The notes under the pieces: generated by a model
Seen by the model: the letters and a program-made list of their open reading frames with translations, nothing else
Databases searched by the model: none
Told to the model about the DNA's origin: nothing
Program-made: the position numbers and the translations under genes
DNA from: an uncultured Siphonobacter sp.
GTDB taxonomy: Bacteria > Bacteroidota > Bacteroidia > Cytophagales > Spirosomataceae
Assembly (NCBI GenBank): GCA_913775095.1
Contig: CAJYIW010000008.1
Location: 62,001-126,000, forward strand
Reading direction: 5' to 3'
DNA length: 64,000 nucleotides
Shown here: one piece after another, positions 9,345 to 17,773 of the stretch
Layout of the letters: each line of letters begins with the position of its first letter
How positions within the stretch are numbered: the stretch's first letter is position 1

Positions 9345-9360
9345 GTTTCCACGTGAAACA
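9345..9360 (+). other. parS-like site 2 (ParB/Spo0J binding)
   Basis: GTTTCCACGTGAAACA differs from the Bacillus-type parS TGTTCCACGTGAAACA only at the first two bases (14 of 16). It has the same orientation as site 1, with centres 38 bases apart and an A/T-only stretch between them. Confidence 0.68.
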
Positions 9361-9443
9361 TTCAAAAAATATAAAAATTTATCCAGTCCTAAAGATTTCT
9401 CATCTCAAGCTTTAAGTGCTGAAAATGAGTAACATACAACAAG

Positions 9444-11306
9444 ATGTTTAACGAGTATGATGTCATAGTGGTGGGAGCCGGTCATGCCGGATGTGAAGCA
9501 GCTCACGCCGCTGCCCAAATGGGATCGAAGGTATTGCTCATTACGATGAACATGAATACCATCGCCCAGATGTCCTGTAACCCGGCCATGGGTGGCGTAG
9601 CCAAAGGTCAGATCGTACGCGAAGTTGATGCCCTGGGCGGCATGTCGGGTATCATCTCCGATAAGACCATGATTCAGTTCCGTATGCTGAACCGCTCGAA
9701 AGGTCCAGCCATGTGGTCGCCCCGATGTCAGTCTGACCGGATGAGATTTGCTGAAGAATGGCGTCTGGCTCTGGAACAAAATCTGAACGTTGATTTCTGG
9801 CAGGAGACGGTTACCGGACTTTTGGTAGAAGAAGGAAAAGTAACAGGCGTACGGACTCAACTGGGCCTGGAAATCAAATCCAGATCCGTGGTATTAACCA
9901 ATGGAACCTTTCTGAACGGATTAATTCACATTGGTGAAAAGCAGTTTGGCGGCGGACGTACGGCCGAACGGGCGGCCACGGGAATCACCGAGCAGCTGGT
10001 ACAGTTAGGCTTTGAAGCCGGGCGAATGAAAACCGGCACGCCGCCAAGGGTAGATGCCCGCAGTCTGGATTATTCCAAAATGGAAGAACAGTTGGGGGAT
10101 GAGGTACCCAGTAAATTTTCTTACCTGGATACTCCCACGCTGAAGGAACAACGCAGTTGCTGGATCACTTATACGAATCACGAAGTTCACGAAATCCTGC
10201 GAACGGGATTTGAAAAATCACCCATGTTCGCGGGCAGGATCAAGGGTTTAGGACCCCGCTATTGCCCCTCGGTGGAAGATAAAATCAACCGCTTTGCGGA
10301 CAAAGATCGTCATCAGATCTTCGTAGAACCCGAAGGGTGGAATACCGTGGAAGTGTACGTAAATGGATTTTCAACGTCTCTTCCTGAAGATGTTCAATAC
10401 GCAGCTTTGAAGAAAATTCCGGGTTTTGAGAATGTACGGATGTTCCGTCCGGGTTATGCCATTGAGTATGACTTCTTCCCGCCGACCCAGTTAAAGTCTA
10501 CGCTGGAGACTCAACTCGTGCAGGGATTATTCTTCGCCGGGCAGATCAATGGAACAACGGGATATGAGGAAGCAGCCTGTCAGGGACTCATGGCGGGAAT
10601 CAATGCTCACAACCAGGTGCACGGAAAAGAGCCTTTTGTTTTGCATCGCTCAGAAGCTTATATCGGCGTTTTGATTGATGACCTGATTAATAAAGGTACC
10701 GAAGAACCCTACCGGATGTTTACCTCCCGGGCCGAATACCGAACCCTGCTTCGTCAGGATAATGCCGATCTTCGCTTAACCGAAAAAGGGTATCAATTAG
10801 GTCTGGCTTCGGAAGAACGGTACCGGAAGGTACAGTTGAAGCGGGAAATGACGGCTCGATTGATCGAAGACCTTAAGAAAATGAAGGTTAGTCCCGAAGA
10901 AGCAAATGCGGGTCTGGAGCGTCAGAACTCGGCTTTACTACGGGAAAAGACCAATTTATACCAGCTTTTAAAGCGTCCAGAATTGGATATTCACGGACTG
11001 ACTGACCTAAGCACTGCTACAGCGGAACTACGGAGCCTGTATTCGGAAGAAATTCTGGAGCAGGCCGAGATCAATGTGAAGTACGAAGACTATATGGAAC
11101 GGGAGCGGAGTCAGGTAGAAAAACTGAGTCGACTCGAAAATCTGGTCATCCATCCTAACTTTGATTACAGTAAACTGAAAGCCTTATCGATTGAAAGTCG
11201 GCAGAAGCTAACCCGGATTCGTCCCGAAACTTTAGGGCAGGCTTCCCGGATCAGCGGCGTATCGCCCTCGGATATTTCGATACTGATGGTCCATCTGGGC
11301 CGATAA
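9444..11306 (+). CDS. mnmG: tRNA uridine-5-carboxymethylaminomethyl(34) synthesis enzyme MnmG
   Basis: 620 residues, full length for MnmG (GidA). It uses FAD, and with MnmE modifies U34 in the wobble position of several tRNAs. The N-terminal dinucleotide-binding motif [12 protein letters not shown] (residues 10-21), the [17 protein letters not shown] signature (about 45-61), the second motif near [16 protein letters not shown], and the C-terminal helical tRNA/MnmE-binding domain are all present. MnmG commonly lies beside oriC in bacteria, and here parS-like sites occur directly upstream and DnaA boxes on both sides. MnmE is not in the window. Own terminator downstream. Confidence 0.97.
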   Translation: MFNEYDVIVVGAGHAGCEAAHAAAQMGSKVLLITMNMNTIAQMSCNPAMGGVAKGQIVREVDALGGMSGIISDKTMIQFRMLNRSKGPAMWSPRCQSDRMRFAEEWRLALEQNLNVDFWQETVTGLLVEEGKVTGVRTQLGLEIKSRSVVLTNGTFLNGLIHIGEKQFGGGRTAERAATGITEQLVQLGFEAGRMKTGTPPRVDARSLDYSKMEEQLGDEVPSKFSYLDTPTLKEQRSCWITYTNHEVHEILRTGFEKSPMFAGRIKGLGPRYCPSVEDKINRFADKDRHQIFVEPEGWNTVEVYVNGFSTSLPEDVQYAALKKIPGFENVRMFRPGYAIEYDFFPPTQLKSTLETQLVQGLFFAGQINGTTGYEEAACQGLMAGINAHNQVHGKEPFVLHRSEAYIGVLIDDLINKGTEEPYRMFTSRAEYRTLLRQDNADLRLTEKGYQLGLASEERYRKVQLKREMTARLIEDLKKMKVSPEEANAGLERQNSALLREKTNLYQLLKRPELDIHGLTDLSTATAELRSLYSEEILEQAEINVKYEDYMERERSQVEKLSRLENLVIHPNFDYSKLKALSIESRQKLTRIRPETLGQASRISGVSPSDISILMVHLGR

Positions 11307-11328
11307 ATTCTTTCGACTGCTGAGTCTG

Positions 11329-11356
11329 AAACCCCTTCCCGGCGAAGGGGTTTTTT
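11329..11356 (+). terminator. Rho-independent terminator after mnmG
   Basis: AAACCCCTTC, loop CCGGC, GAAGGGGTTTTTT: a strong stem with a T run 22 bases after the stop. Confidence 0.88.
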
Positions 11357-11431
11357 ATTACCCTTAAGGATATTTAACGAACTCATGAAAGATGCTGGAT
11401 CGATAAGATCAGGGAATCAAATCTCATCGGC

Positions 11432-11439
11432 TATTTTTG
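11432..11439 (+). promoter_or_regulatory. -7-like element abutting the methyltransferase start
   Basis: TATTTTTG fits TAnnTTTG and ends only 4 bases before the ATG at 11444. If used, transcription would begin at or beside the start codon, giving a leaderless message. No clear TTG is seen at -33. Confidence 0.35.
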
Positions 11440-11443
11440 AAGT

Positions 11444-12334
11444 ATGAAAATGGAAACCCTCAGTTGCTGTCCGGTGTGTAAGGGAGAGCAACGTACCCCC
11501 TACCTGGTTTGCAAAGATTATACCGTTAGTCAGGAAGATTTTACACTGGAGCAATGTCAGTCCTGTGGTTTCGTTTTTACGAATCCGCGTCCTACAGAAA
11601 ATGCTATTGGAGCCTATTACCAATCCACCGATTACATTTCCCACAGTAACACTAAGCAGGGATTAGTCGCCAAAGCCTATCACAGCGTTCGGAAAATTAC
11701 GCTTCAGAGCAAGCTTAAACTGGTGAATGAATTAAGTCCGAAGAAAGGTCGGTTGCTGGATGTCGGTTGCGGCACGGGCATGTTCCTGTCGGTATGCAAA
11801 GAAGGGGGCTGGCAGATTTCAGGAATCGAACCAGATCCGGGAGCTCGTCAGATTGCCGTCGAACAAACGGCTGAAAATATCCAGTCATCCATTCTCGAAA
11901 GTTATGCCGGAGAGACCTTCCAGGTTATTACCATGTGGCACGTACTCGAGCACATTCACCAGCTCGAGGCCACGCTGAACTGGCTGAAAGAGCGGGTGGC
12001 CGATCAAGGTCATCTGGTCATTGCCGTTCCTAACTTACAGTCTTTCGATGCTCAGGCCTACGGAAAACACTGGGCGGCTTATGACGTGCCCCGTCACCTG
12101 TATCACTTTTCACAGAAGGCCATTCAGCAGCTAATTACAGAAAAAGGATTTACCCTGACCCAAACCTTACCGATGCCTTTCGATTCTTTCTATGTCAGTA
12201 TGCTCAGTACAAAGTATCGGGATGGTAACATCAATTATGTAGAAGCCATTCGGAAAGGACTACAGTCGAATCAGTGGGCGAAAAGCCATCAGAACAATTA
12301 CTCCAGCCTTATTTATGTATTCAAAAAAGCATAG
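11444..12334 (+). CDS. Class I SAM-dependent methyltransferase with zinc ribbon
   Basis: 296 residues. An N-terminal zinc ribbon (Cys9, Cys12, Cys38, Cys41) precedes a class I methyltransferase fold with motif I LLDVGCGTG at 104-112 and a following acidic residue in GIEPD. The pattern WHVLEHIHQ near 166 resembles the methyltransferases acting on small molecules or cell-surface precursors, but the substrate cannot be read from sequence. Its 3' end overlaps the next gene by 20 bases, so the two are probably cotranscribed. A second ATG two codons later (11450) could be the true start given the promoter-like motif beside it. Confidence 0.88.
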   Translation: MKMETLSCCPVCKGEQRTPYLVCKDYTVSQEDFTLEQCQSCGFVFTNPRPTENAIGAYYQSTDYISHSNTKQGLVAKAYHSVRKITLQSKLKLVNELSPKKGRLLDVGCGTGMFLSVCKEGGWQISGIEPDPGARQIAVEQTAENIQSSILESYAGETFQVITMWHVLEHIHQLEATLNWLKERVADQGHLVIAVPNLQSFDAQAYGKHWAAYDVPRHLYHFSQKAIQQLITEKGFTLTQTLPMPFDSFYVSMLSTKYRDGNINYVEAIRKGLQSNQWAKSHQNNYSSLIYVFKKA

Positions 12335-13937
12335 CCATTTTCCAGCGTTCATCTGGGCTCTTCTACTGGTAGCGGGGTTGGCGGGTTGTGCCCAGCAGAG
12401 TTCGCCAACGGGTGGAGAAAAAGATACAACCCCACCGAAAGTCATTCGCCAGGTACCCGAAAATCTCACCACCAACTTTAAAGGAAAAGTTGTGGAACTG
12501 GATTTTGACGAGTATATCAACATTGATAACCTCAATCAGCAGTTACTCATTACCCCCGCTATTGAAGGTACGTTTGATTTCAAAACGTTTCCCAAAGGGG
12601 TACGCATTACCTTCGACCAGGACTTCAAACCCAATACTACCTACACGCTGAATTTCCGGAATGCTTTTAAAGATGTGACCGAACGGAATCCCGCCCGGAA
12701 TGTCAAACTGGTGTTTAGTACGGGCCCTCAACTCGACTCACTGCGAATGCAGGGAACGGTTAAGGAACTCCTCACCGATCGTCCGGTGTACGATGCACTG
12801 GTCGGATTGTATCAGTTGAGCGATACGCTGAAGTTCTCCAAAAACAAGCCCTACTACTTAACGAAGACCGACAGCTCCGGCCGGTTTGATCTGGAAAATA
12901 TGTCTCCGGGAAGGTATCGTCTGGCAGCTTTGAAAGATGGGAACAACAACCTTTTATATAATACTGAAAAAGAAGCCATCGCTTTTCACCCCAATCCCAT
13001 TACCCTGCCCGGCTTTACTGATTCGCCCGTTCTTAAAATTGTAAATGCGGATCAGTCGCCGCAGCGAACACCCAAAACGCTGGCAACTGCCCGGACCTTT
13101 TCATTGATCTATCCCAAAGGAATTTCTGCTGCTCAGGTCAAATTTACGGGTGATAGTCTACCGTATGCTTTGATGGAATCCAATCAGCTGCGTTTTTACA
13201 ATACCATTAATTCTACCGACACGCTGCGGGCCAGCGTCACCGTTCAGGATTCTTTGGGTCGCAGTTTTACCAGTGAGCAGAAAATCCGTTTTCGTGAAAA
13301 AGGAAAACGCGATGCGGATACCCGCGAACCGATGGAAGTAAAGCAAACGCCCAAAAGTGGTGAAGACGTGGATGAGGTATTCAAAATGAAAATGGTTTTC
13401 AATAAACCCATCACCCGCTTCAATCCCTTGTTGGTCCGTATTCAGGAAGACACCATCCGCGACGTCAATCTGACCGCTAATGATTTTGAATGGAATGCCT
13501 ATCGAACGGAATTGACCATCGAAAAAGAGCTGAAGTTTCGACGCGACGTTCGAAGTCTTTTTCCCAAGGGCACTTTTATCTCCATTGAAGAAGACACCGT
13601 CCAGGCCGTAAGAAATCTGAATCCTCTGCGTGATCCTGAAAAGTACGGTACCATCAGCGGGGAAATTCGAAACGTCCAGTCCGATTATATCGTAGAGTTA
13701 CTGAGTGCTGCCGATTTTAAAGTGGTCCGCAGCATTCCCAATAAAAGTCCTTACACCTTTACCGCAGTCCCACCGGGAACGTATAAGTTAAGGCTGATCC
13801 TAGATCTGAATAAAAATGGAAAGTGGGACGCCGGGAATCCCGATGAGTTCATTCCTCCCGAACCAGTAATTGTATTTCCGAATGACATCAAGCTAAAGGC
13901 CAACTTTGAACTGTTAGGAAACGACTTCTCCTTATAG
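12315..13937 (+). CDS. Lipoprotein with bacterial Ig-like domain
   Basis: 540 residues. A signal peptide ends in the lipobox LAGC (Cys25). The following segment TPPKVIRQVPEN... with FDEYI, TYTLNFRNAF and LVFSTGP is the SbsA-type Ig-like domain (about 38-135) seen in a widespread Bacteroidota lipoprotein family. A carboxypeptidase-regulatory-like beta-sandwich (about 140-230, with DSSGRFDLENMSPGRYRLAAL) and a C-terminal beta domain ending in a Ca-binding-like DLNKNGKWDAGN follow. The likely place is the outer membrane or cell surface. Function unknown. It overlaps the methyltransferase by 20 bases in another frame. A terminator follows before the origin-like region. Confidence 0.82.
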   Translation: MYSKKHSHFPAFIWALLLVAGLAGCAQQSSPTGGEKDTTPPKVIRQVPENLTTNFKGKVVELDFDEYINIDNLNQQLLITPAIEGTFDFKTFPKGVRITFDQDFKPNTTYTLNFRNAFKDVTERNPARNVKLVFSTGPQLDSLRMQGTVKELLTDRPVYDALVGLYQLSDTLKFSKNKPYYLTKTDSSGRFDLENMSPGRYRLAALKDGNNNLLYNTEKEAIAFHPNPITLPGFTDSPVLKIVNADQSPQRTPKTLATARTFSLIYPKGISAAQVKFTGDSLPYALMESNQLRFYNTINSTDTLRASVTVQDSLGRSFTSEQKIRFREKGKRDADTREPMEVKQTPKSGEDVDEVFKMKMVFNKPITRFNPLLVRIQEDTIRDVNLTANDFEWNAYRTELTIEKELKFRRDVRSLFPKGTFISIEEDTVQAVRNLNPLRDPEKYGTISGEIRNVQSDYIVELLSAADFKVVRSIPNKSPYTFTAVPPGTYKLRLILDLNKNGKWDAGNPDEFIPPEPVIVFPNDIKLKANFELLGNDFSL

Positions 13938-14518
13938 CTTTTAGAGCCTGTGAAGATTAAAAGCCCGTCCAGATTTGGATGGGCTTTTTCATGTCTGAAA
14001 GACCATTCCGGCCTGTGGAAAACTCTGGTGGAAAACGTCCGTTTAAGGCTCAATCAGCGGCACAACGGAAAAGCTACATTCTAAATTAAAAATATCCAAA
14101 ATCTTTGTGGATAAGAACGTTGATAAATGGCCTTCGGCGTGTGGAAACTGGGGATAAAGCCTGTGGACTATTTTTGAGCTATCCACAAAAAGTCGGTCAG
14201 ACACTGAAAAGCGAAGGGCTTCGTTGAAAACTCGGGAGTAATCCCCCGAATGATACACGAGTTATTAACCGTTTTTCCAGCGGTAAAAATTATCCACTTT
14301 TCCACGGTGCATAACTCTTCAAAATGTGAATAATTAGGTTTTGATTGTAAATCAGTATATTAGATGTGTACAAGGATGTGGGTAAGTGTGGACAAGCGGG
14401 GATTTAATCAACGATGATTCGATCAAGTGTTTTGGAAAAAAAATTTATTCACTTTTCCACTGGCCTAATAACAACCATTAAAAAAAGATTTAAAAAGAAG
14501 ATATTGTTAATAAATGTA
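13938..14518. other. Candidate chromosomal replication origin (oriC)
   Basis: A 581-base intergenic region with a dense set of DnaA-box-like sequences: exact TGTGGATAA at 14106; one mismatch at 14014 (TGTGGAAAA), 14179 (CTATCCACA), 14290 (TTATCCACT), 14325 (TGTGAATAA) and 14387 (TGTGGACAA); weaker copies at 14140, 14162, 14447 and 14453. The right end (about 14430-14518) is extremely A/T-rich (AAAAAAAATTTATT, AAAAAAAGATTTAAAAAG, GATATTGTTAATAAA) and could be the unwinding element. Apart from the terminator at its left end no gene is seen. It lies 2.6 kb from mnmG and 4.6 kb from the parS-like pair. dnaA itself is not in the window. Orientation and exact limits are inferred. Confidence 0.65.
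13959..13989 (+). terminator. Rho-independent terminator at the left end of the candidate oriC
   Basis: AAAAGCCCGTCC, loop AGATTT, GGATGGGCTTTTT: 12 base pairs with one G-T, 22 bases after the Ig-like lipoprotein stop. Confidence 0.85.
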
Positions 14519-16354
14519 ATGGTGAAGCAACTGTTCAGACTGTTCTTTTGCGGAGCTCTCTTTCTTTCGGGAAGTGTGCAGGCTCAGCTTATGCCCGCTC
14601 AGACGGAAACGCCGGAGGTTCAACTGGGGAAAGAATACCTCCGTAATGGGGAATATGAAAAAGCCCGTGCTACCCTGGAAAAACTGGTGAAGGATAAAAG
14701 CCTGCTGACGGAAGTCTACGAGCCCTACCTTGAAAGTCTCGTGAAACTGAAGGAATGGAATCAGGCTGAAAAATTTCTGAAGAAGCAGATCAAGGAAGAA
14801 CCGGAGAATCCCTTCTATTCGCTGGACTACGCTCGCCTGCTCGAAAACCAGGGAAAAGCAAAAGAAGCAGACAAATGGTATAACGAGGCCCTGGCGAAAG
14901 GTCTGCGTAACGAAGAATGGACCTATCGGCTTGGAAAGAACCTGGCGGATAAAGATCAGCTGGATTGGGCCCTAAAACTCTTCCAGGAAGCTCGAAAAGC
15001 TCAGAAGGATCAATCCCGCTATTCGTCGCAGATCGCCCGTCTGTATCGACTTCTGGGCCAAACAGAGGCCATGATTGAAGAATACCTCGTCTTCGGAACG
15101 AATGAGAATAATACTGATCTGGTGCAGGGTATTCTTCAGGATGAGATGAAAGACGAGAAAATAGTCCTCGCTCTGGAGAAAACTTTATACCGGAAAGTTC
15201 AGGAATTGCCCAACGAAAAATACTACGGAGAAATGCTGGTCTGGTACCTCCTCCAGCAGAAAGAATTCGGAAAAGCGTTCATTCAGGCCCGTGCTCTGGA
15301 CCGCCGGCTGAAGCAGGAAGGTCAGAAGGTAACCGAGATTGGCTTCCTGGCCATGCAGAATAAGGACTACGAAGCCGCGGGGAAAGTTTTTGAGTATCTG
15401 GTGAAAGAATACCCCAAAAGTACCAACTACCCCGTATTCCGCCGCCTGTTGATCAATGCGAAAGAAGAAGTCGTAAAAACGACCTATCCTGTAAAGCAGG
15501 AAGACATTCGGGTATTGATCAATGAATATGGCCGCTTGTTAACGGAGCTGGGTGAAAACCCCCGCACGCTGGAAGCTCTGCGTAACTCGGCTCACCTGTA
15601 CGCGTTTTACCTGAATGAAAAAGATACGGCAGCGGCCATTCTTCAGAAAGCGATTCAGGTGGGCGGTATGGATCAGGACTTTGTGAATAAGTGCAAGCTG
15701 GAGTTGGGCGATGTGTTCCTGTTAAAAGGTGAACCCTGGGAATCCACACTCCTCTATTCTCAGGTGGAAAAGTCGGCCAAAGACAGTCCAATGGGTTATG
15801 ATGCTAAACTCAAGAACGCGAAGCTGTCGTATTACAAAGGCGACTTTGAGCTGGCGAAGGATGTGCTGGATATTCTTAAGAAGGCCACTACCCGCGAAAT
15901 CTCCAACGATGCCATTGAGTTAAGTCTGTTGATTCAGGACAATACAGGTATGGATACCACCGAAACCGCCATGAAAGCTTACGCGGCGGTGGATTTACTC
16001 CTTTTTCAGAACCGGACGGACGAAGCTCTGGCTTCACTGAATGATTTGTATCAGAAATACAAAGACCATTCGCTGGCCGATGAGATCCTCTGGCGGAGAG
16101 CGAATACCCTGATCAAAGAAAACCGCCCGGACGAAGCTCTGGAAGACCTGGATAAAATCGTTAAAACGCATCCCCAGGACATTCTGGGCGACGATGCTCT
16201 GTTTCTGATGGCCAAGCTCCAGCAGGAGCATAAAAACGACAGGGAGACGGCTATGAAGCTCTATCAGGAAATCCTGACGAAGTATCCGGGCAGCATCTAC
16301 ACCGCTGAAGCCCGTAAACGTTTCAGAAATCTGCGGGGCGACGCAATAAATTAA
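14519..16354 (+). CDS. Tetratricopeptide repeat protein, secreted
   Basis: 611 residues from the ATG at 14519. An in-frame ATG at 14414 would add a Lys-rich stretch translated from the A/T-rich origin-like DNA, so I reject it; from 14519 a clear signal peptide appears (hydrophobic core, then SVQAQ near 20-25). The rest is helical with many TPR-like units (for example KEYLRNGEYEKARATLEKL, YARLLENQGKAKEADKWYN, and C-terminal units near 500-600). TPR proteins are periplasmic or outer-membrane-associated scaffolds; the partner is unknown. It lies directly right of the candidate oriC. Confidence 0.85.
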   Translation: MVKQLFRLFFCGALFLSGSVQAQLMPAQTETPEVQLGKEYLRNGEYEKARATLEKLVKDKSLLTEVYEPYLESLVKLKEWNQAEKFLKKQIKEEPENPFYSLDYARLLENQGKAKEADKWYNEALAKGLRNEEWTYRLGKNLADKDQLDWALKLFQEARKAQKDQSRYSSQIARLYRLLGQTEAMIEEYLVFGTNENNTDLVQGILQDEMKDEKIVLALEKTLYRKVQELPNEKYYGEMLVWYLLQQKEFGKAFIQARALDRRLKQEGQKVTEIGFLAMQNKDYEAAGKVFEYLVKEYPKSTNYPVFRRLLINAKEEVVKTTYPVKQEDIRVLINEYGRLLTELGENPRTLEALRNSAHLYAFYLNEKDTAAAILQKAIQVGGMDQDFVNKCKLELGDVFLLKGEPWESTLLYSQVEKSAKDSPMGYDAKLKNAKLSYYKGDFELAKDVLDILKKATTREISNDAIELSLLIQDNTGMDTTETAMKAYAAVDLLLFQNRTDEALASLNDLYQKYKDHSLADEILWRRANTLIKENRPDEALEDLDKIVKTHPQDILGDDALFLMAKLQQEHKNDRETAMKLYQEILTKYPGSIYTAEARKRFRNLRGDAIN

Positions 16355-16378
16355 GCGTTTTTTCGATTGTAAAGGTAG

Positions 16379-16444
16379 AGTTCGTGGCTCGTGGAAAAGT
16401 CGTTGAAAAACGCAGGTGGGCCGCAATTGGATGAGCCACGAACT
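16379..16444. repeat. Intergenic inverted repeat
   Basis: AGTTCGTGGCTC and GAGCCACGAACT are perfect 12-base arms separated by 42 bases, just after the TPR gene. The loop is too long for a standard terminator and no T run follows. Confidence 0.5.
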
Positions 16445-16509
16445 TCTATTCCCCTCTTTTCGTTGTGGAGAAGTCATCCCTATTGTTAATAACTCAACAA
16501 GTTATCCAC

Positions 16510-17640
16510 ATGCCTACCCTAAGCCGTCTTGTAAAGCAAGGACTTTTCTACGGTTTGCTGTTTCTATGCGGACCCGCTTTTTGTCAGGAAACATCTGAAA
16601 ATCAGGAAGATAAATTTCCAGTTTGGAGTTATGGAGCCCAGAAATTGCAGAAAGGGCCTTGTGACGTATATCTGTTCAAGTCAAATCAACACGCCGAAGG
16701 AGTTGTGGATAACATTCTCAGGTCAGCGGGCATGGGTTTTGGGAAGCGAAACTTCCAGGTCGTTGAATGCCCTAATACGGATAACTGTTACGCCACGATC
16801 ATTAATGGGGTTCGCTATGTTGTCTATGACAATGCCTTCCTGAAACAGGTGGAAAACCGTACGCGAACCGACTGGTCGGCCACCAGTATCATGGCCCACG
16901 AAATTGGTCACCACATTCTGGGACACACCTCGGATGGTACGGGCAGTCGTCCGGACAAAGAACTACAGGCCGATTATTTCTCCGGCTTTGTTATCCACAA
17001 TTTGGGCGGAACGCTGGAAAATGCCCAGATCGCCATTCAGCTTTTGCAGAATGATGAAGGAGACGCCACACACCCTGCTAAACGGGATCGATTATCCGCA
17101 ATTGAAAAAGGATGGCGTGAAGCGGATAATTTTTACCCACGTATAGCCAATAAGGTTCCAAATTCCTCCCCTACCCCACCGGCCCCGGTAGCCGTCGCTC
17201 CCGTTGAAACCAAAGCTCCGGTAGTGGTGGCAGAGTCCCCTGCCCGCACGGGTTGCCTGACCGGAAACTGTGAGGAAGGTACCGGAGCGTATGTCAATCG
17301 GAAGACGATGGAGAAATACGAAGGCCAGTGGAAAAACAACAGACCCAACGGCGTCGGTACGCAATTTTACGCCGATGGCAGGAAGAAATACGAAGGTGAT
17401 TTCTTAAATGGTCGCTTTGAAGGGAAAGGAACGCTCTGGTACACCAACGGAGCCATCTATTCCGGAGACTTCTACGCGGGTGCCTGCCAGGGAGTAGGAA
17501 TGCTGAGATTTAAAAATGGCGATCGTTATATTGGAGAGTTCAAAAATGGCTACCGGCATGGTCGGGGGAAATACGTATACGCCAGTGGATATGAGGAAGT
17601 TCTGTACTATATCAAAGACACCCGACAGGACAAAAAATAA
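16510..17640 (+). CDS. Secreted zinc metalloprotease (M48-like) fused to MORN repeats
   Basis: 376 residues from the ATG at 16510, which gives a clean signal peptide (cut near Cys25-Gln26); an in-frame ATG at 16465 lies further upstream and lacks this. The HEXXH zinc motif AHEIGHHILGH is at 129-139 (His130, Glu131, His134), followed by KELQADYFSG whose Glu151 is a likely third ligand, as in M48-type peptidases. A Pro/Ala/Val linker (about 215-250) leads to four to five MORN repeats (about 260-365: YEGQWKNNRPNGVG, YEGDFLNGRFEGKG, YSGDFYAGACQGVG, YIGEFKNGYRHGRG). MORN repeats often bind lipid or act as spacers. The substrate is unknown. A DnaA box (16502-16510) overlaps the first base of the start codon. 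Confidence 0.82.
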   Translation: MPTLSRLVKQGLFYGLLFLCGPAFCQETSENQEDKFPVWSYGAQKLQKGPCDVYLFKSNQHAEGVVDNILRSAGMGFGKRNFQVVECPNTDNCYATIINGVRYVVYDNAFLKQVENRTRTDWSATSIMAHEIGHHILGHTSDGTGSRPDKELQADYFSGFVIHNLGGTLENAQIAIQLLQNDEGDATHPAKRDRLSAIEKGWREADNFYPRIANKVPNSSPTPPAPVAVAPVETKAPVVVAESPARTGCLTGNCEEGTGAYVNRKTMEKYEGQWKNNRPNGVGTQFYADGRKKYEGDFLNGRFEGKGTLWYTNGAIYSGDFYAGACQGVGMLRFKNGDRYIGEFKNGYRHGRGKYVYASGYEEVLYYIKDTRQDKK

Positions 17641-17656
17641 CCACGTAATTCAACCA

Positions 17657-17683
17657 GAAAGGCCGGCATCCCGGCCTTTTTTT
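17657..17683 (+). terminator. Rho-independent terminator
   Basis: AAAGGCCGG, loop CATC, CCGGCC and a run of seven T, 17 bases after the metalloprotease stop. Confidence 0.88.
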
Positions 17684-17773
17684 GTTTATACTCGTAACTA
17701 TTTTCTGAGTATTCTTCATTTGATCTAACTTAGACTTGAAATAAGCATACTCCCAGGCACAAACCACACTGAA

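Noticed and set aside
14414-14518. Upstream start of the TPR protein at 14414
   Set aside because: It would translate the A/T-rich origin-like DNA into a Lys/Ile-rich stretch with no signal peptide; the ATG at 14519 restores one.
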